From: Fibrobacter sp.
Lineage (GTDB): Bacteria > Fibrobacterota > Fibrobacteria > Fibrobacterales > Fibrobacteraceae
Reading direction: 5' to 3'
Assembly: GCA_017959225.1 (NCBI GenBank)
Contig: JAGDBD010000030.1
Coordinates: 1-35,347 of the forward strand
Length of the DNA: 35,347 nt
The notes below the pieces were generated by a model. The model was not told the DNA's origin. It saw nothing but the letters and a program-made list of their open reading frames with translations, and made no database searches. This document shows, piece after piece, positions 8,347-15,334 of this stretch. The translations under genes were made by a program, and so were the position numbers. Within the stretch, counting starts at the first letter, position 1. Each line of letters begins with the position of its first letter.

Positions 8347-8673
8347 TTAATGTCCGTGCTTAGCACGGCATTCGGCAGCGGTTGAAGAAGCCCACCGGCT
8401 GTTATCCGTTAAACAGGAGGTTTTGACTTCCTCATTTTCACGGAATTTAATCGTCATATAGTGCAACCCGTCATAGTAATATCCCCAGTTTTTGACCTGC
8501 ATCTGTCCGCGGCAATAACCGACTGCGGTATGGCGCGGATCGTTTCCAGTAAGCGTCACTTTTGTACGGGAACTGTTATTTGCACAGGAAAACTGCGGAT
8601 CGATAGGCGGATGGTAAGACGAACATGCGGTCAAAGCCACAATCCCCAAAGTCACAAACAAGATTTTTTTCAT
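8347..8673 (-). CDS. Small lipoprotein of unknown function
   Basis: A 108-residue protein starting MKKILFVTLGIVALTACSS, with a lipobox TAC (Cys17), so it should be lipid-anchored after signal peptidase II cleavage. The mature part is small and Cys-containing (FSCANN, GYCRGQMQ, TSCLTDN, ECRAKHGH), suggesting disulphides in the periplasm or on the outer membrane. No family recognised. The start at 8673 is chosen because the signal peptide begins there and GGGG lies 6 nt upstream; a longer frame to 8727 adds only upstream residues. Upstream on the minus strand is TTGACA with TATAAA 15 bp later, and a TATATA further on. It converges with the kinase gene and no terminator is visible between them. 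Confidence 0.72.
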   Translation of the reverse strand: MKKILFVTLGIVALTACSSYHPPIDPQFSCANNSSRTKVTLTGNDPRHTAVGYCRGQMQVKNWGYYYDGLHYMTIKFRENEEVKTSCLTDNSRWASSTAAECRAKHGH

Positions 8674-8767
8674 ATTTACCCCAAAGGTTCTGTTTTCCAA
8701 ACACCTATATAAGTTTATATTTCGCAAAATTCGCTGTCAACGAAGTTCGTCAAAAATCTTTCTTTTC

Positions 8768-8775
8768 TACCTTTG
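8768..8775 (+). promoter_or_regulatory. -7 box candidate for the second Wzi-like gene
   Basis: TACCTTTG is a perfect TAnnTTTG match ending 5 nt before ATG 8781. No Shine-Dalgarno sequence is present, and the -35 region (GTTCGT at about 17 bp) is weak. Interpreted as a promoter giving a leaderless transcript. Confidence 0.45.
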
Positions 8776-8780
8776 ATGCT

Positions 8781-10262
8781 ATGATTTTGCATCGCATTTT
8801 ATTCTTTGCCATCGTCGGTTTTGCCGTTTCTTTTTCAAACGCCGCTTCGCCGATTATTTCTAGCGAAAGATCCCGCAATTTAAAACAACTGGAAACGACC
8901 CCCCTTCTTTTTGAAATGCACCGTTTAACGACGACCGATGCAGAACAGATGTTTTATTACCCAAGGCGTGACACCAACTGGCGCAAAAACTACGATGCAA
9001 ATGAAGGCCGCGCGCTTCTCGGTTACAAAGACGAACGGCAAGCGATTGCGGCAAGCCTTGTCGGAGGAATCGATTACCGGGGAGGAGAATCCTTAGGCGA
9101 TACCATCTGGCCTGGTCTTGACGGTGGACTTTATTTACGCGGTTACCGCGATTCCGTCGAATTCATGTTGGACGCCCGCATCTATGTAGAAAATCATTCG
9201 GCCAGTTATCCGAAATCCTTTGACAAAGAATTTGTCGAATTTCAACGGGAAGAAAATAACAGCGGTGTAGAGTATGCAAGCTATGCGCGTTACCGCGGAA
9301 TGATTGCAGCCAATCTCGGATTCGGTCGTTTGATGCTCGCCCGAGACGTTTTTCACTTTGGACCGGGCTATTACAACAACTTGACATTAAACCAGTTCGC
9401 GCTTCCGTACAACACCTTCTCTTTTGAATTCCACGTGGGCCCCCTTTCCGTCATCAGTCTCTACGGGGACTTGCGCATTTACTCGAACAGCATGAGCAAC
9501 AAGAATACTAACGATCGCAACTTGTACGCGCACCGTTACGAGCTCAATCTGGGAAACCTCGTGCTAGGCATGAGCGAAACGCAAATCCTTTACAACGAAA
9601 ACAAGGTGTGGCTTTTTGTTCCCATCGTTCCGCTCTTTATGGAAAAAGGAAATTTTTCCGAAGACAATAACAACGGAGCGCTTGCATTCGACGCCAACTA
9701 CCGTCTTTTCAACCTGGCGAGAATTTACACCGAATTTTACATCGACGATTTTGAAAGTCCCATTAGCCTCATTCGAAACGACAACATCGAAGCCAAATGG
9801 GCCTGGATGGCCGGTACGCAAATCGGCAAAGATTTTGAAATCCATGGGCATCCACTGGAAGCCGGCGTGATTGCGGAATACGCTCGCATCGAACCTTACG
9901 TGTACAGCCACTTCCATCCGAATACAGCCCAAGCAGCACACTTAGGCGAACCTCTCGGAAATCCCAACGGTCCAAACAGTCAAACCGTAGACTTTGCCCT
10001 TTACGGACGCTTCGCCAAACGCATCAATGTAAACATCCGAAACACCTGGCTTTGGAAGGGAACGGATTACGGCAGCGCCGTAAACGACACGACTCCCACT
10101 TCCGGGCATAACAAAACAGGCAAAAAATTTCTCGATGGAGCAAAGATGCGGTACTCCCTGTCTCCGGCTATCAGCTACGACGGCGACTACTTCTTTTACA
10201 TGCTAGAAATGACTCTTTTTAACGACGAAAAGATTTACACGCGGCTAGGTTTCAAATGGTAA
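8781..10262 (+). CDS. Outer-membrane beta-barrel protein, Wzi/capsule-assembly-like
   Basis: A 493-residue protein starting MILHRILFFAIVGFAVSFSNA, a clear signal peptide (cleavage near NAA), and ending with an aromatic residue (RLGFKW), as outer-membrane barrels do. Inside are DVFHFGPGYYNNLTL (compare the WGPG...L motif of Wzi), YELNLGNLVLGMSETQILY and LARIYTEFYIDDF, in the order expected for the capsule-assembly Wzi family (PF14052-type). It probably organises surface polysaccharide. It is a distant relative of the minus-strand barrel at 4712-6232. The frame continues upstream to 8625 without a credible signal peptide, so ATG 8781 is preferred. Its last 7 bases overlap the start of the U32 gene. 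Confidence 0.75.
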   Translation: MILHRILFFAIVGFAVSFSNAASPIISSERSRNLKQLETTPLLFEMHRLTTTDAEQMFYYPRRDTNWRKNYDANEGRALLGYKDERQAIAASLVGGIDYRGGESLGDTIWPGLDGGLYLRGYRDSVEFMLDARIYVENHSASYPKSFDKEFVEFQREENNSGVEYASYARYRGMIAANLGFGRLMLARDVFHFGPGYYNNLTLNQFALPYNTFSFEFHVGPLSVISLYGDLRIYSNSMSNKNTNDRNLYAHRYELNLGNLVLGMSETQILYNENKVWLFVPIVPLFMEKGNFSEDNNNGALAFDANYRLFNLARIYTEFYIDDFESPISLIRNDNIEAKWAWMAGTQIGKDFEIHGHPLEAGVIAEYARIEPYVYSHFHPNTAQAAHLGEPLGNPNGPNSQTVDFALYGRFAKRINVNIRNTWLWKGTDYGSAVNDTTPTSGHNKTGKKFLDGAKMRYSLSPAISYDGDYFFYMLEMTLFNDEKIYTRLGFKW

Positions 10263-11557
10263 ATACTTACACTCCCGAACTTCTTGCCCCTGCTGGCGAT
10301 TTAAAACGTTTGGAATATGCACTCGCTTACGGTGCTGACGCAGTCTATGCGGGTCAACCCGCTTTTTCCCTTCGCGCTCGAGAAAACGGATTCCGCTCGT
10401 TGGACGATCTTGCAAAGGGCATTGAAATTTGCCACGCCAAAGGGAAAAAATTCCATTTGACAAGCAACGTCATTTCAAGAAATTCAAAAGTCGCCCCTTT
10501 CCAGAAAGCGCTTCTTGAAGCCTGTAAGCTCGGCCCGGACGCTTTGATCGTTGCCGACCCGGGCATCATTCAGTTCATTCACAAGGAATGTCCAGAAATT
10601 CCCATTCATCTGTCTGTGCAGGCCAACACCACCAACTATTTGACCGCCCAATTCTGGCAGTCCATGGGTGTTTCCCGCATCATTCTTTCCCGAGAACTCC
10701 GCTTGGGAGAAATTCTTGAAATCCAAGAAAAATGTCCTGGTCTTGAACTCGAAGTCTTTGTCCATGGAAACGTCTGTATGGCTATGTCCGGGCGTTGCAT
10801 GCTCAGCAACTGGACAACCCACCGTGATGCGAACCAGGGCATGTGCAACAATTCTTGCCGCATGCCGTACCGCCTTTACGCAAACCCCGAAGTGCAGTCC
10901 GACGATTACAAAGCCCACGAAGGGGAATTTTTCTTGGAACGCTCCAACGCGCCCGAAGATAAACCCGCAGAACTCATCGGACTCGATGAAGACAGATGGG
11001 GCACTTACTTCATGAGCAGTCGGGATCTTTGCGCCCTGGACTCCATTCCGGATCTTGTGAACGCAAAGCTTTCGAGTTTTAAAATCGAAGGGCGCACGCG
11101 CAGCGTCTATTACCTTTCGTCTGTCGTGCTCGCTTACCGCAAAGCCATCGATTCAGCCCTGAAGGGAGAACCTATCCCAGCCGTTTCCCGCGAACTGATT
11201 TCTGATACCGACAGCCGCGGACGCATGCCCGGATTTTTCAAAGGTCCTCTGCCGCAGAATTACGAAATGACGCAAGAGCCGTCCAAAACAGGCGCTGTGG
11301 CAGCCCAAATCGATCACATCGAAACAAATGGTTCCGTTTTTGTTCAAATCAAGAACCGAATCGACCGAAATTCCAAACTTTACTGGCTCGATCCGGAGAA
11401 TCACGAAGAAGTGAGCATCTCCCAGCTGAAAAATGCCAAAAACGAACCTGTGGACGCCTTACATCCGGGAACAAACGGTCTGATTTCGTTGAATTCCGAC
11501 GTGATCCATCGCACAAAATTCGAAAAATTTGCATTTTTAGTTCTGAAAAAGGACTGA
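10256..11557 (+). CDS. trhP: U32 family protein, TrhP (YegQ)-like tRNA hydroxylation factor
   Basis: A 433-residue protein beginning PELLAPAGDLKRLEYALAYGADAVYAG, split here as PELLAPAGDLKRLEYALAYG, the hallmark of peptidase family U32. It has LSVQANTTN, the core VFVHGNVCMAMSGRCMLSNW and THRDANQGMCNNSCRMPY. The four cysteines in this core are those proposed to hold an Fe-S cluster. Despite the family name, characterised members modify RNA or ubiquinone. Length and the HRDANQG core fit TrhP/YegQ, which is needed for 5-hydroxyuridine at the tRNA wobble position, better than the longer RlhA or shorter UbiU/UbiV. Its ATG lies inside the last codons of the upstream barrel gene (7-base overlap), implying translational coupling to a functionally unrelated gene. 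The precise subgroup is less certain than the family. Confidence 0.8.
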   Translation: MVNTYTPELLAPAGDLKRLEYALAYGADAVYAGQPAFSLRARENGFRSLDDLAKGIEICHAKGKKFHLTSNVISRNSKVAPFQKALLEACKLGPDALIVADPGIIQFIHKECPEIPIHLSVQANTTNYLTAQFWQSMGVSRIILSRELRLGEILEIQEKCPGLELEVFVHGNVCMAMSGRCMLSNWTTHRDANQGMCNNSCRMPYRLYANPEVQSDDYKAHEGEFFLERSNAPEDKPAELIGLDEDRWGTYFMSSRDLCALDSIPDLVNAKLSSFKIEGRTRSVYYLSSVVLAYRKAIDSALKGEPIPAVSRELISDTDSRGRMPGFFKGPLPQNYEMTQEPSKTGAVAAQIDHIETNGSVFVQIKNRIDRNSKLYWLDPENHEEVSISQLKNAKNEPVDALHPGTNGLISLNSDVIHRTKFEKFAFLVLKKD

Positions 11558-11573
11558 TCCACCGCACTTAAGA

Positions 11574-11581
11574 TAGATTGA
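11574..11581 (+). promoter_or_regulatory. -10 box candidate for the 11587 gene
   Basis: TAGATTGA ends 5 nt before ATG 11587, the spacing seen at three other genes here. There is no clear -35. This supports 11587 over the in-frame TTG 11578 or ATG 11581 as the start. Confidence 0.3.
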
Positions 11582-11586
11582 TGACT

Positions 11587-12045
11587 ATGGAAGATTCTAG
11601 CGACTACGAATACAAGCAAAGCAAGATTTTTCGCGACTTTGACAAAGCGTACGCTGAAGGTAAGCTGGATTATTTAAAACAGCTTTTTCTTCCGTATATC
11701 CTAAATAACATCGCTGACCTGTACGCCTTCAAGCAAGAGAAGATGAAACAGTTTCTCGAAGCTTTGGACATGCATCAACTGATGAAGCTTTACCTTTATT
11801 ATAAGCAGATGCCTCTCGACATGCGCCGCTACATGGAAGGTCAAAGCCAATCCATCAAAGAAGCGATCGCCGGCACAAGCAAAGAGCGCCAGGTCGCCGT
11901 TTCCGATTGGATCAAGCAGCATGCAGCCCGTCATCGCGATGTCACCATTAAAACCCAGTGTCTGTTCTTTGAAAAAATCGCAGACCAGGTGATTCCGCCC
12001 ATTGAAAAAGCTCTCGCCGAGTACGAAGCTTCTCTGAAAGCGTAA
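11587..12045 (+). CDS. Conserved-looking helical protein of unknown function
   Basis: A 152-residue, highly charged, predominantly helical protein (MEDSSDYEYKQSKIFRDF...). It has no signal peptide, no membrane segment and no motif I recognise. Acidic and basic residues alternate through FDKAYAEGKLDYLKQLFLPY and the C-terminal EKIADQVIPPIEKALAEY, which suggests a soluble helical bundle. In-frame starts exist at TTG 11578, ATG 11581 and ATG 11587; 11587 is chosen because of the TAGATT box 5 nt upstream. It lies 29 bp after the U32 gene and is followed by a strong terminator, so it ends that transcription unit. Codon use is like its neighbours, so it is probably a real gene. Confidence 0.65.
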   Translation: MEDSSDYEYKQSKIFRDFDKAYAEGKLDYLKQLFLPYILNNIADLYAFKQEKMKQFLEALDMHQLMKLYLYYKQMPLDMRRYMEGQSQSIKEAIAGTSKERQVAVSDWIKQHAARHRDVTIKTQCLFFEKIADQVIPPIEKALAEYEASLKA

Positions 12046-12075
12046 TCCAAAACTCTCCAAATAGAGCCTTTTTAC

Positions 12076-12106
12076 GTTCCCGAAAAGATTCGGGAACCTT
12101 TTTTTT
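12076..12106 (+). terminator. Rho-independent terminator
   Basis: A perfect 9-bp stem, GTTCCCGAA (12076-12084) with TTCGGGAAC (12089-12097), loop AAGA, followed by an eight-T run. It ends the unit containing the 11587 gene. Confidence 0.93.
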
Positions 12107-12109
12107 AAG

Positions 12110-12139
12110 TTGGCGGGGACTAATTTTTTGCTAGCTTTG
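12110..12139 (+). promoter_or_regulatory. Promoter candidate for the DEAD-box helicase gene
   Basis: TTGGCG (12110-12115), a 16-bp spacer and TAGCTTTG (12132-12139, exact TAnnTTTG) directly follow the previous terminator. Only 7 nt separate the box from ATG 12147, and no Shine-Dalgarno is seen. Confidence 0.55.
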
Positions 12140-12146
12140 TCACGCT

Positions 12147-13559
12147 ATGAGTGAAGAAATCAAACCGGTCAATCCGTTTTTAAATCCGATCCACATTGTG
12201 GAGCCCGAAAACAAGCTTCCGGATTACACCTTTAACGATTTGCCCGCCGACCTCAAATCGACTCTCGAAAGTCACGGTTGGACAGACCTGATGCCCGTGC
12301 AGCGCAAGACGATGCCCTACATGCTCGCCGCCCGCGATATGCTTGTGCAGTCCAAAACAGGTTCGGGTAAAACCGGGGCCTTCGTGCTCCCGCTCATCCA
12401 GGTCATCGTCCGGGAACATAAATTTCCCCAGGCGCTGATCCTCGTCCCGACCCGTGAACTTGCCCAGCAGGTAGAAGAAGAAATCGAAAAGCTCGCCGAA
12501 GGAACCGGCATCAAGTCCGTGGCCATTTTCGGCGGCGTAGGTTACGAACCGCAGCTCCGCGCACTTCGCGAAGGCGTGCACATTATCGTCGCCACTCCGG
12601 GACGACTTCTCGACCATGCACAGCGCGGCAATGTAGACTTTCTTTCGATCCGCGACCTCGTCATGGACGAAGCCGACGAAATGCTTTCCATGGGATTCTA
12701 CCCGGATATGCAGCGCATCCGCCGTTACTTGCCAAAGGACATCGCTTGCACCATGTTCAGCGCAACGATTCCGCAAACGGTAAAAAGCCTTGCCCGAGAA
12801 TTCCAACGTAAAAACGCCGGATTCCTTTCCCTGAGCTACGACAAGGTCATTGCAAACAACCTGGAACATCGCTACTACATGTGCGACGTCATGGACAAGG
12901 ACAAGATGACGATCAAAGTCCTTGAATGGGAAAATCCAGACAGTTGCATGATCTTCTGCAATATGAAGCGCGATGTAAGCTACCTTGAACAGGTGCTTTC
13001 CAACTACGGATTCCGAGTCGGAGCGCTTTCCGGGGACATTTCACAAAAACAGCGCGAAGAAACCCTCGCCGCGTTCCGCAACAAAAAGCTCAGCATTTTG
13101 ATTTGCACCGACGTGGCAGCCCGCGGAATTGACGTCACCCACGTTACCCATGTGATCATCTACGATCATCCGGACGACCACGAAGTGTACGTGCACCGCA
13201 GCGGACGTACCGCCCGTGCCGGTCGCAGTGGCGTTGCCATTTCCCTCATTACGCCTGTCGAAGAAATTGAACTGCAAAAGACCGCTGTCGATTTCGGCAT
13301 CCAGTTCATTAAAATGCCGGCGATTACAGAAGAAGACTTGGCCAACCGCATCCGTCAGCGCACAGCTGCGGAACTCGACCGAGAAAAGCGCGTCCTTGGG
13401 CAGATGAAGAAAGAGCGTCTCCGCCGCTTCTTGCCGCTTGTTGACGAACTTTCGTCGAATCCGGAAGACAAGGAAGTTCTCGCCTATCTTCTCGACAAGT
13501 TCTACTGGAAGGAATACGAAAAAAGAGAAGAACTGCGAGAACACGAAGGGAATAAATAA
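12147..13559 (+). CDS. DEAD-box ATP-dependent RNA helicase
   Basis: A 470-residue protein with the complete set of superfamily 2 motifs. The N-terminal lobe has the Q motif (FNDLP, then MPVQ), motif I SKTGSGKT (residues 69-76), PTRELAQQ (101-108), ATPGRLLDH, motif II DEAD (174-177) and motif III SAT (205-207). The C-terminal lobe has IFCNMKRDVSYLE, ICTDVAARGIDV and HRSGRTARAGR. It unwinds short RNA duplexes with ATP. The short charged tail (ending KKRE-type residues) lacks the RNA-binding domain of DbpA or the long DeaD extension, so a CshA/RhlE-like role in mRNA decay or ribosome assembly is most likely. Its stop codon directly abuts the map start codon. Confidence 0.93.
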   Translation: MSEEIKPVNPFLNPIHIVEPENKLPDYTFNDLPADLKSTLESHGWTDLMPVQRKTMPYMLAARDMLVQSKTGSGKTGAFVLPLIQVIVREHKFPQALILVPTRELAQQVEEEIEKLAEGTGIKSVAIFGGVGYEPQLRALREGVHIIVATPGRLLDHAQRGNVDFLSIRDLVMDEADEMLSMGFYPDMQRIRRYLPKDIACTMFSATIPQTVKSLAREFQRKNAGFLSLSYDKVIANNLEHRYYMCDVMDKDKMTIKVLEWENPDSCMIFCNMKRDVSYLEQVLSNYGFRVGALSGDISQKQREETLAAFRNKKLSILICTDVAARGIDVTHVTHVIIYDHPDDHEVYVHRSGRTARAGRSGVAISLITPVEEIELQKTAVDFGIQFIKMPAITEEDLANRIRQRTAAELDREKRVLGQMKKERLRRFLPLVDELSSNPEDKEVLAYLLDKFYWKEYEKREELREHEGNK

Positions 13560-14321
13560 ATGTCCAAGATCAAGGTCAAAACCAAGAAAGAAATCGAACT
13601 GATCCGCTCTGCAGGCGCCCTTGCCGCAGAAACTCTTATGCGCGCAGGCGAAATGTGCAAGCCGGGCGTAAACACCCTTGAAATCGACGAATTCATTGCC
13701 GACTTCACCAACAAGCACGGCGGCGTTTCCGCAGATTTCGGCTATTACGGTTATCCGCGTTACGCATGCATCAGCATCAACGAAGTGGTGTGCCACGGCA
13801 TCCCGAGCAAAGACACGATTTTAAAAGACGGTGACATCGTCAATATCGATATCACAACAATCCTCTCCGGTTACCACGGAGACTGCTCCGCCATGTTCTG
13901 CGTCGGAAACGTGAGCAAACAGGCAAAAGATCTCGTCCAAGTCTCCAAGGAATGCTTGGAAGAAGGCATCCGCGCAGCGGCTATGCCCAAAGCCCGCTTC
14001 TCCGACATCGGCTGCGCCATTCAACCGTACGCCGAAGATCACGGTTACACTGTCGTCCGTGACTACTGCGGCCACGGCATCGGACGCGGCTTCCACGAAG
14101 AACCCAACGTTCTCCACTATGCGAACCGCGAAATCAACAACATGATTGAAATCGGCAACGTGTTCACCATCGAACCGATGATCAACATGGGCAAATCCGA
14201 CATCAAAACGTTAAAAGACGGTTGGACAGTCGTGACCGTAGACGGAAGCCTCTCCGCTCAATGGGAACACACCATGGTGAAGACCAAAGACGGCATCGAC
14301 ATTCTGACTCTTCCGAGGTAA
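13560..14321 (+). CDS. map: Methionine aminopeptidase, type I
   Basis: Removes the initiator methionine from new proteins in the cytosol, using a two-metal centre. In this 253-residue protein all five expected ligands are visible: Asp97 (VNIDI), Asp108 (HGDCS), His172 (CGHGIGRGFHEEP), Glu205 (FTIEPMIN) and Glu236 (QWEHTMV). The length is standard for the catalytic domain, without the N-terminal SH3-binding Zn extension. The ATG follows the helicase stop codon with no gap, so the two are co-transcribed and perhaps coupled. A small unknown gene starts 2 bp after its stop. Confidence 0.96.
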   Translation: MSKIKVKTKKEIELIRSAGALAAETLMRAGEMCKPGVNTLEIDEFIADFTNKHGGVSADFGYYGYPRYACISINEVVCHGIPSKDTILKDGDIVNIDITTILSGYHGDCSAMFCVGNVSKQAKDLVQVSKECLEEGIRAAAMPKARFSDIGCAIQPYAEDHGYTVVRDYCGHGIGRGFHEEPNVLHYANREINNMIEIGNVFTIEPMINMGKSDIKTLKDGWTVVTVDGSLSAQWEHTMVKTKDGIDILTLPR

Positions 14322-14323
14322 AA

Positions 14324-14659
14324 GTGCTCGGCGGCGCAAGAGACACCGTTATCAAAAAAGTCCTCCAGGACCATCCCGCAGTCAAACGGCTCGGGACGAT
14401 CCATGAGTTTTCTTTAAATACAAATGAACATACCTGCGAACTGAACATCGGACTTGTGGGAGAACCTTACCCCATCCGATTTTCCGCAGAGTATGAGCTT
14501 ACAAAAACTCCAGAGGGAGCCGATTTTCGCATTTCCAAAATCCACTGCGAAAAGCCCTGGATCGAAGAAATTCTCAAAATGGTTTTTGAAGCGAAAGGGG
14601 ATTCCATCCATTTCCCCATCACAGGCTTTGCAGCGAAACTCGTTTTAACGTTTTTGTAA
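14324..14659 (+). CDS. Small protein of unknown function, GTG start
   Basis: A 111-residue protein. The frame extends upstream inside map, but the likely start is GTG 14324. This lies 2 bp after the map stop and has GAGG (14315-14318) at a suitable distance, overlapping the last codons of map. The sequence (LGGARDTVIKKVLQDHPAVK..., then beta-rich ELNIGLVGEPYPIRFSAEY) suggests a small alpha/beta domain with no signal peptide. It ends in a hydrophobic FAAKLVLTFL. I do not recognise a family. It appears to be the last gene of the helicase-map unit. The start would be missed if only ATG starts were allowed. Confidence 0.6.
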   Translation: MLGGARDTVIKKVLQDHPAVKRLGTIHEFSLNTNEHTCELNIGLVGEPYPIRFSAEYELTKTPEGADFRISKIHCEKPWIEEILKMVFEAKGDSIHFPITGFAAKLVLTFL

Positions 14660-14670
14660 CGTCCCCCTAA

Positions 14671-14702
14671 CAGTCATTGCGAGCCCCGCAAGGGCGAAGC
14701 AA
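14671..14702. repeat. Palindromic GTCATTGCGAGC...GAAGCAA repeat
   Basis: The 32-bp sequence contains nested inverted arms: TTGC with GCAA outside, and GCCC with GGGC inside, around CGCAA. It resembles the short intergenic repeat GTCATTGCGAG...CGAAGCAAT found dispersed in many unrelated bacterial genomes (established, from memory). One copy is visible here, between the helicase-map unit and the EcsC-like gene. It has no T-run, so it is not a simple terminator. Confidence 0.6.
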
Positions 14703-14742
14703 CCCATTTGGTGAACTTTTTTTATAGTTTAAAAGTTAGCCT

Positions 14743-15264
14743 ATGAATCTGCATCTCAAGCTGAAAGACTATTTTTCGGAAATTCCCAATTCGGAGCTTT
14801 CCCCGTTAGACAACCCAGACGAAAAAATCAAGCGTCTAACCGAAGCGGCAGCCCTCAAAGCGGCCGTTGTAAGCGCAACCCTTTCTGCACCGGGCGGAGT
14901 CGTGGGGATCATTTCTTCCCTACCGGACCTCGCTGCCATTTGGCGCATCCAGGCCCAGCTTGTAGCAGACATCGCAGCGGTCTACGGAAAGCTCGGCTAT
15001 TTAACAAAAGAATCTCTCGTCTGGTGCCTTTGCAAGCAGTCCGGATTCCAAATCGCAAGGGATATCGCCGTTCGCGCGGGCACCCATTTACTGCTCAAAA
15101 AGACCCCGCTCAAAACTTTCACTCGCGCAATTCCCGTCCTCGGAGCCGTCAGCAGCGGAGCCTATGCCGCATTCGACACTTATGGGGTCGCTAAAATCGC
15201 TAAAACGTACTTCAGCAACGTCGAAAACCGCGAAATATCCCAAATTCAGGCCCCTTTTAAATAA
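14743..15264 (+). CDS. EcsC-like protein
   Basis: A 173-residue protein with a hydrophobic, Gly/Ala-rich core: [40 protein letters not shown] and [16 protein letters not shown]. The order 'Gly-rich helix, proline-Asp-Leu, Leu/Gln helix, IAAxYG' resembles the EcsC family (PF12787), whose biochemical role is unclear. It has two or three amphipathic/hydrophobic helices that could associate with membrane, and a second Ala/Gly-rich segment near residues 130-150 ([16 protein letters not shown]). No signal peptide. It lies between a dispersed repeat and the EF-G promoter, apparently as a single gene. Assignment is by pattern only. Confidence 0.5.
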   Translation: MNLHLKLKDYFSEIPNSELSPLDNPDEKIKRLTEAAALKAAVVSATLSAPGGVVGIISSLPDLAAIWRIQAQLVADIAAVYGKLGYLTKESLVWCLCKQSGFQIARDIAVRAGTHLLLKKTPLKTFTRAIPVLGAVSSGAYAAFDTYGVAKIAKTYFSNVENREISQIQAPFK

Positions 15265-15268
15265 AGCC

Positions 15269-15297
15269 TTGAGCCAAGTCCAAAAATTTTCTATTTT
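15269..15297 (+). promoter_or_regulatory. Promoter candidate for the EF-G gene
   Basis: TTGAGC (15269-15274), exactly 17 bp, then TATTTT (15292-15297, followed by GGG). Predicted start near 15304 gives a roughly 30-nt leader before ATG 15335. It begins just 5 bp after the EcsC-like stop. Confidence 0.6.
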
Positions 15298-15334
15298 GGG
15301 CGCCAGTTTTATCAAACTTTTCACGGAAACAACA

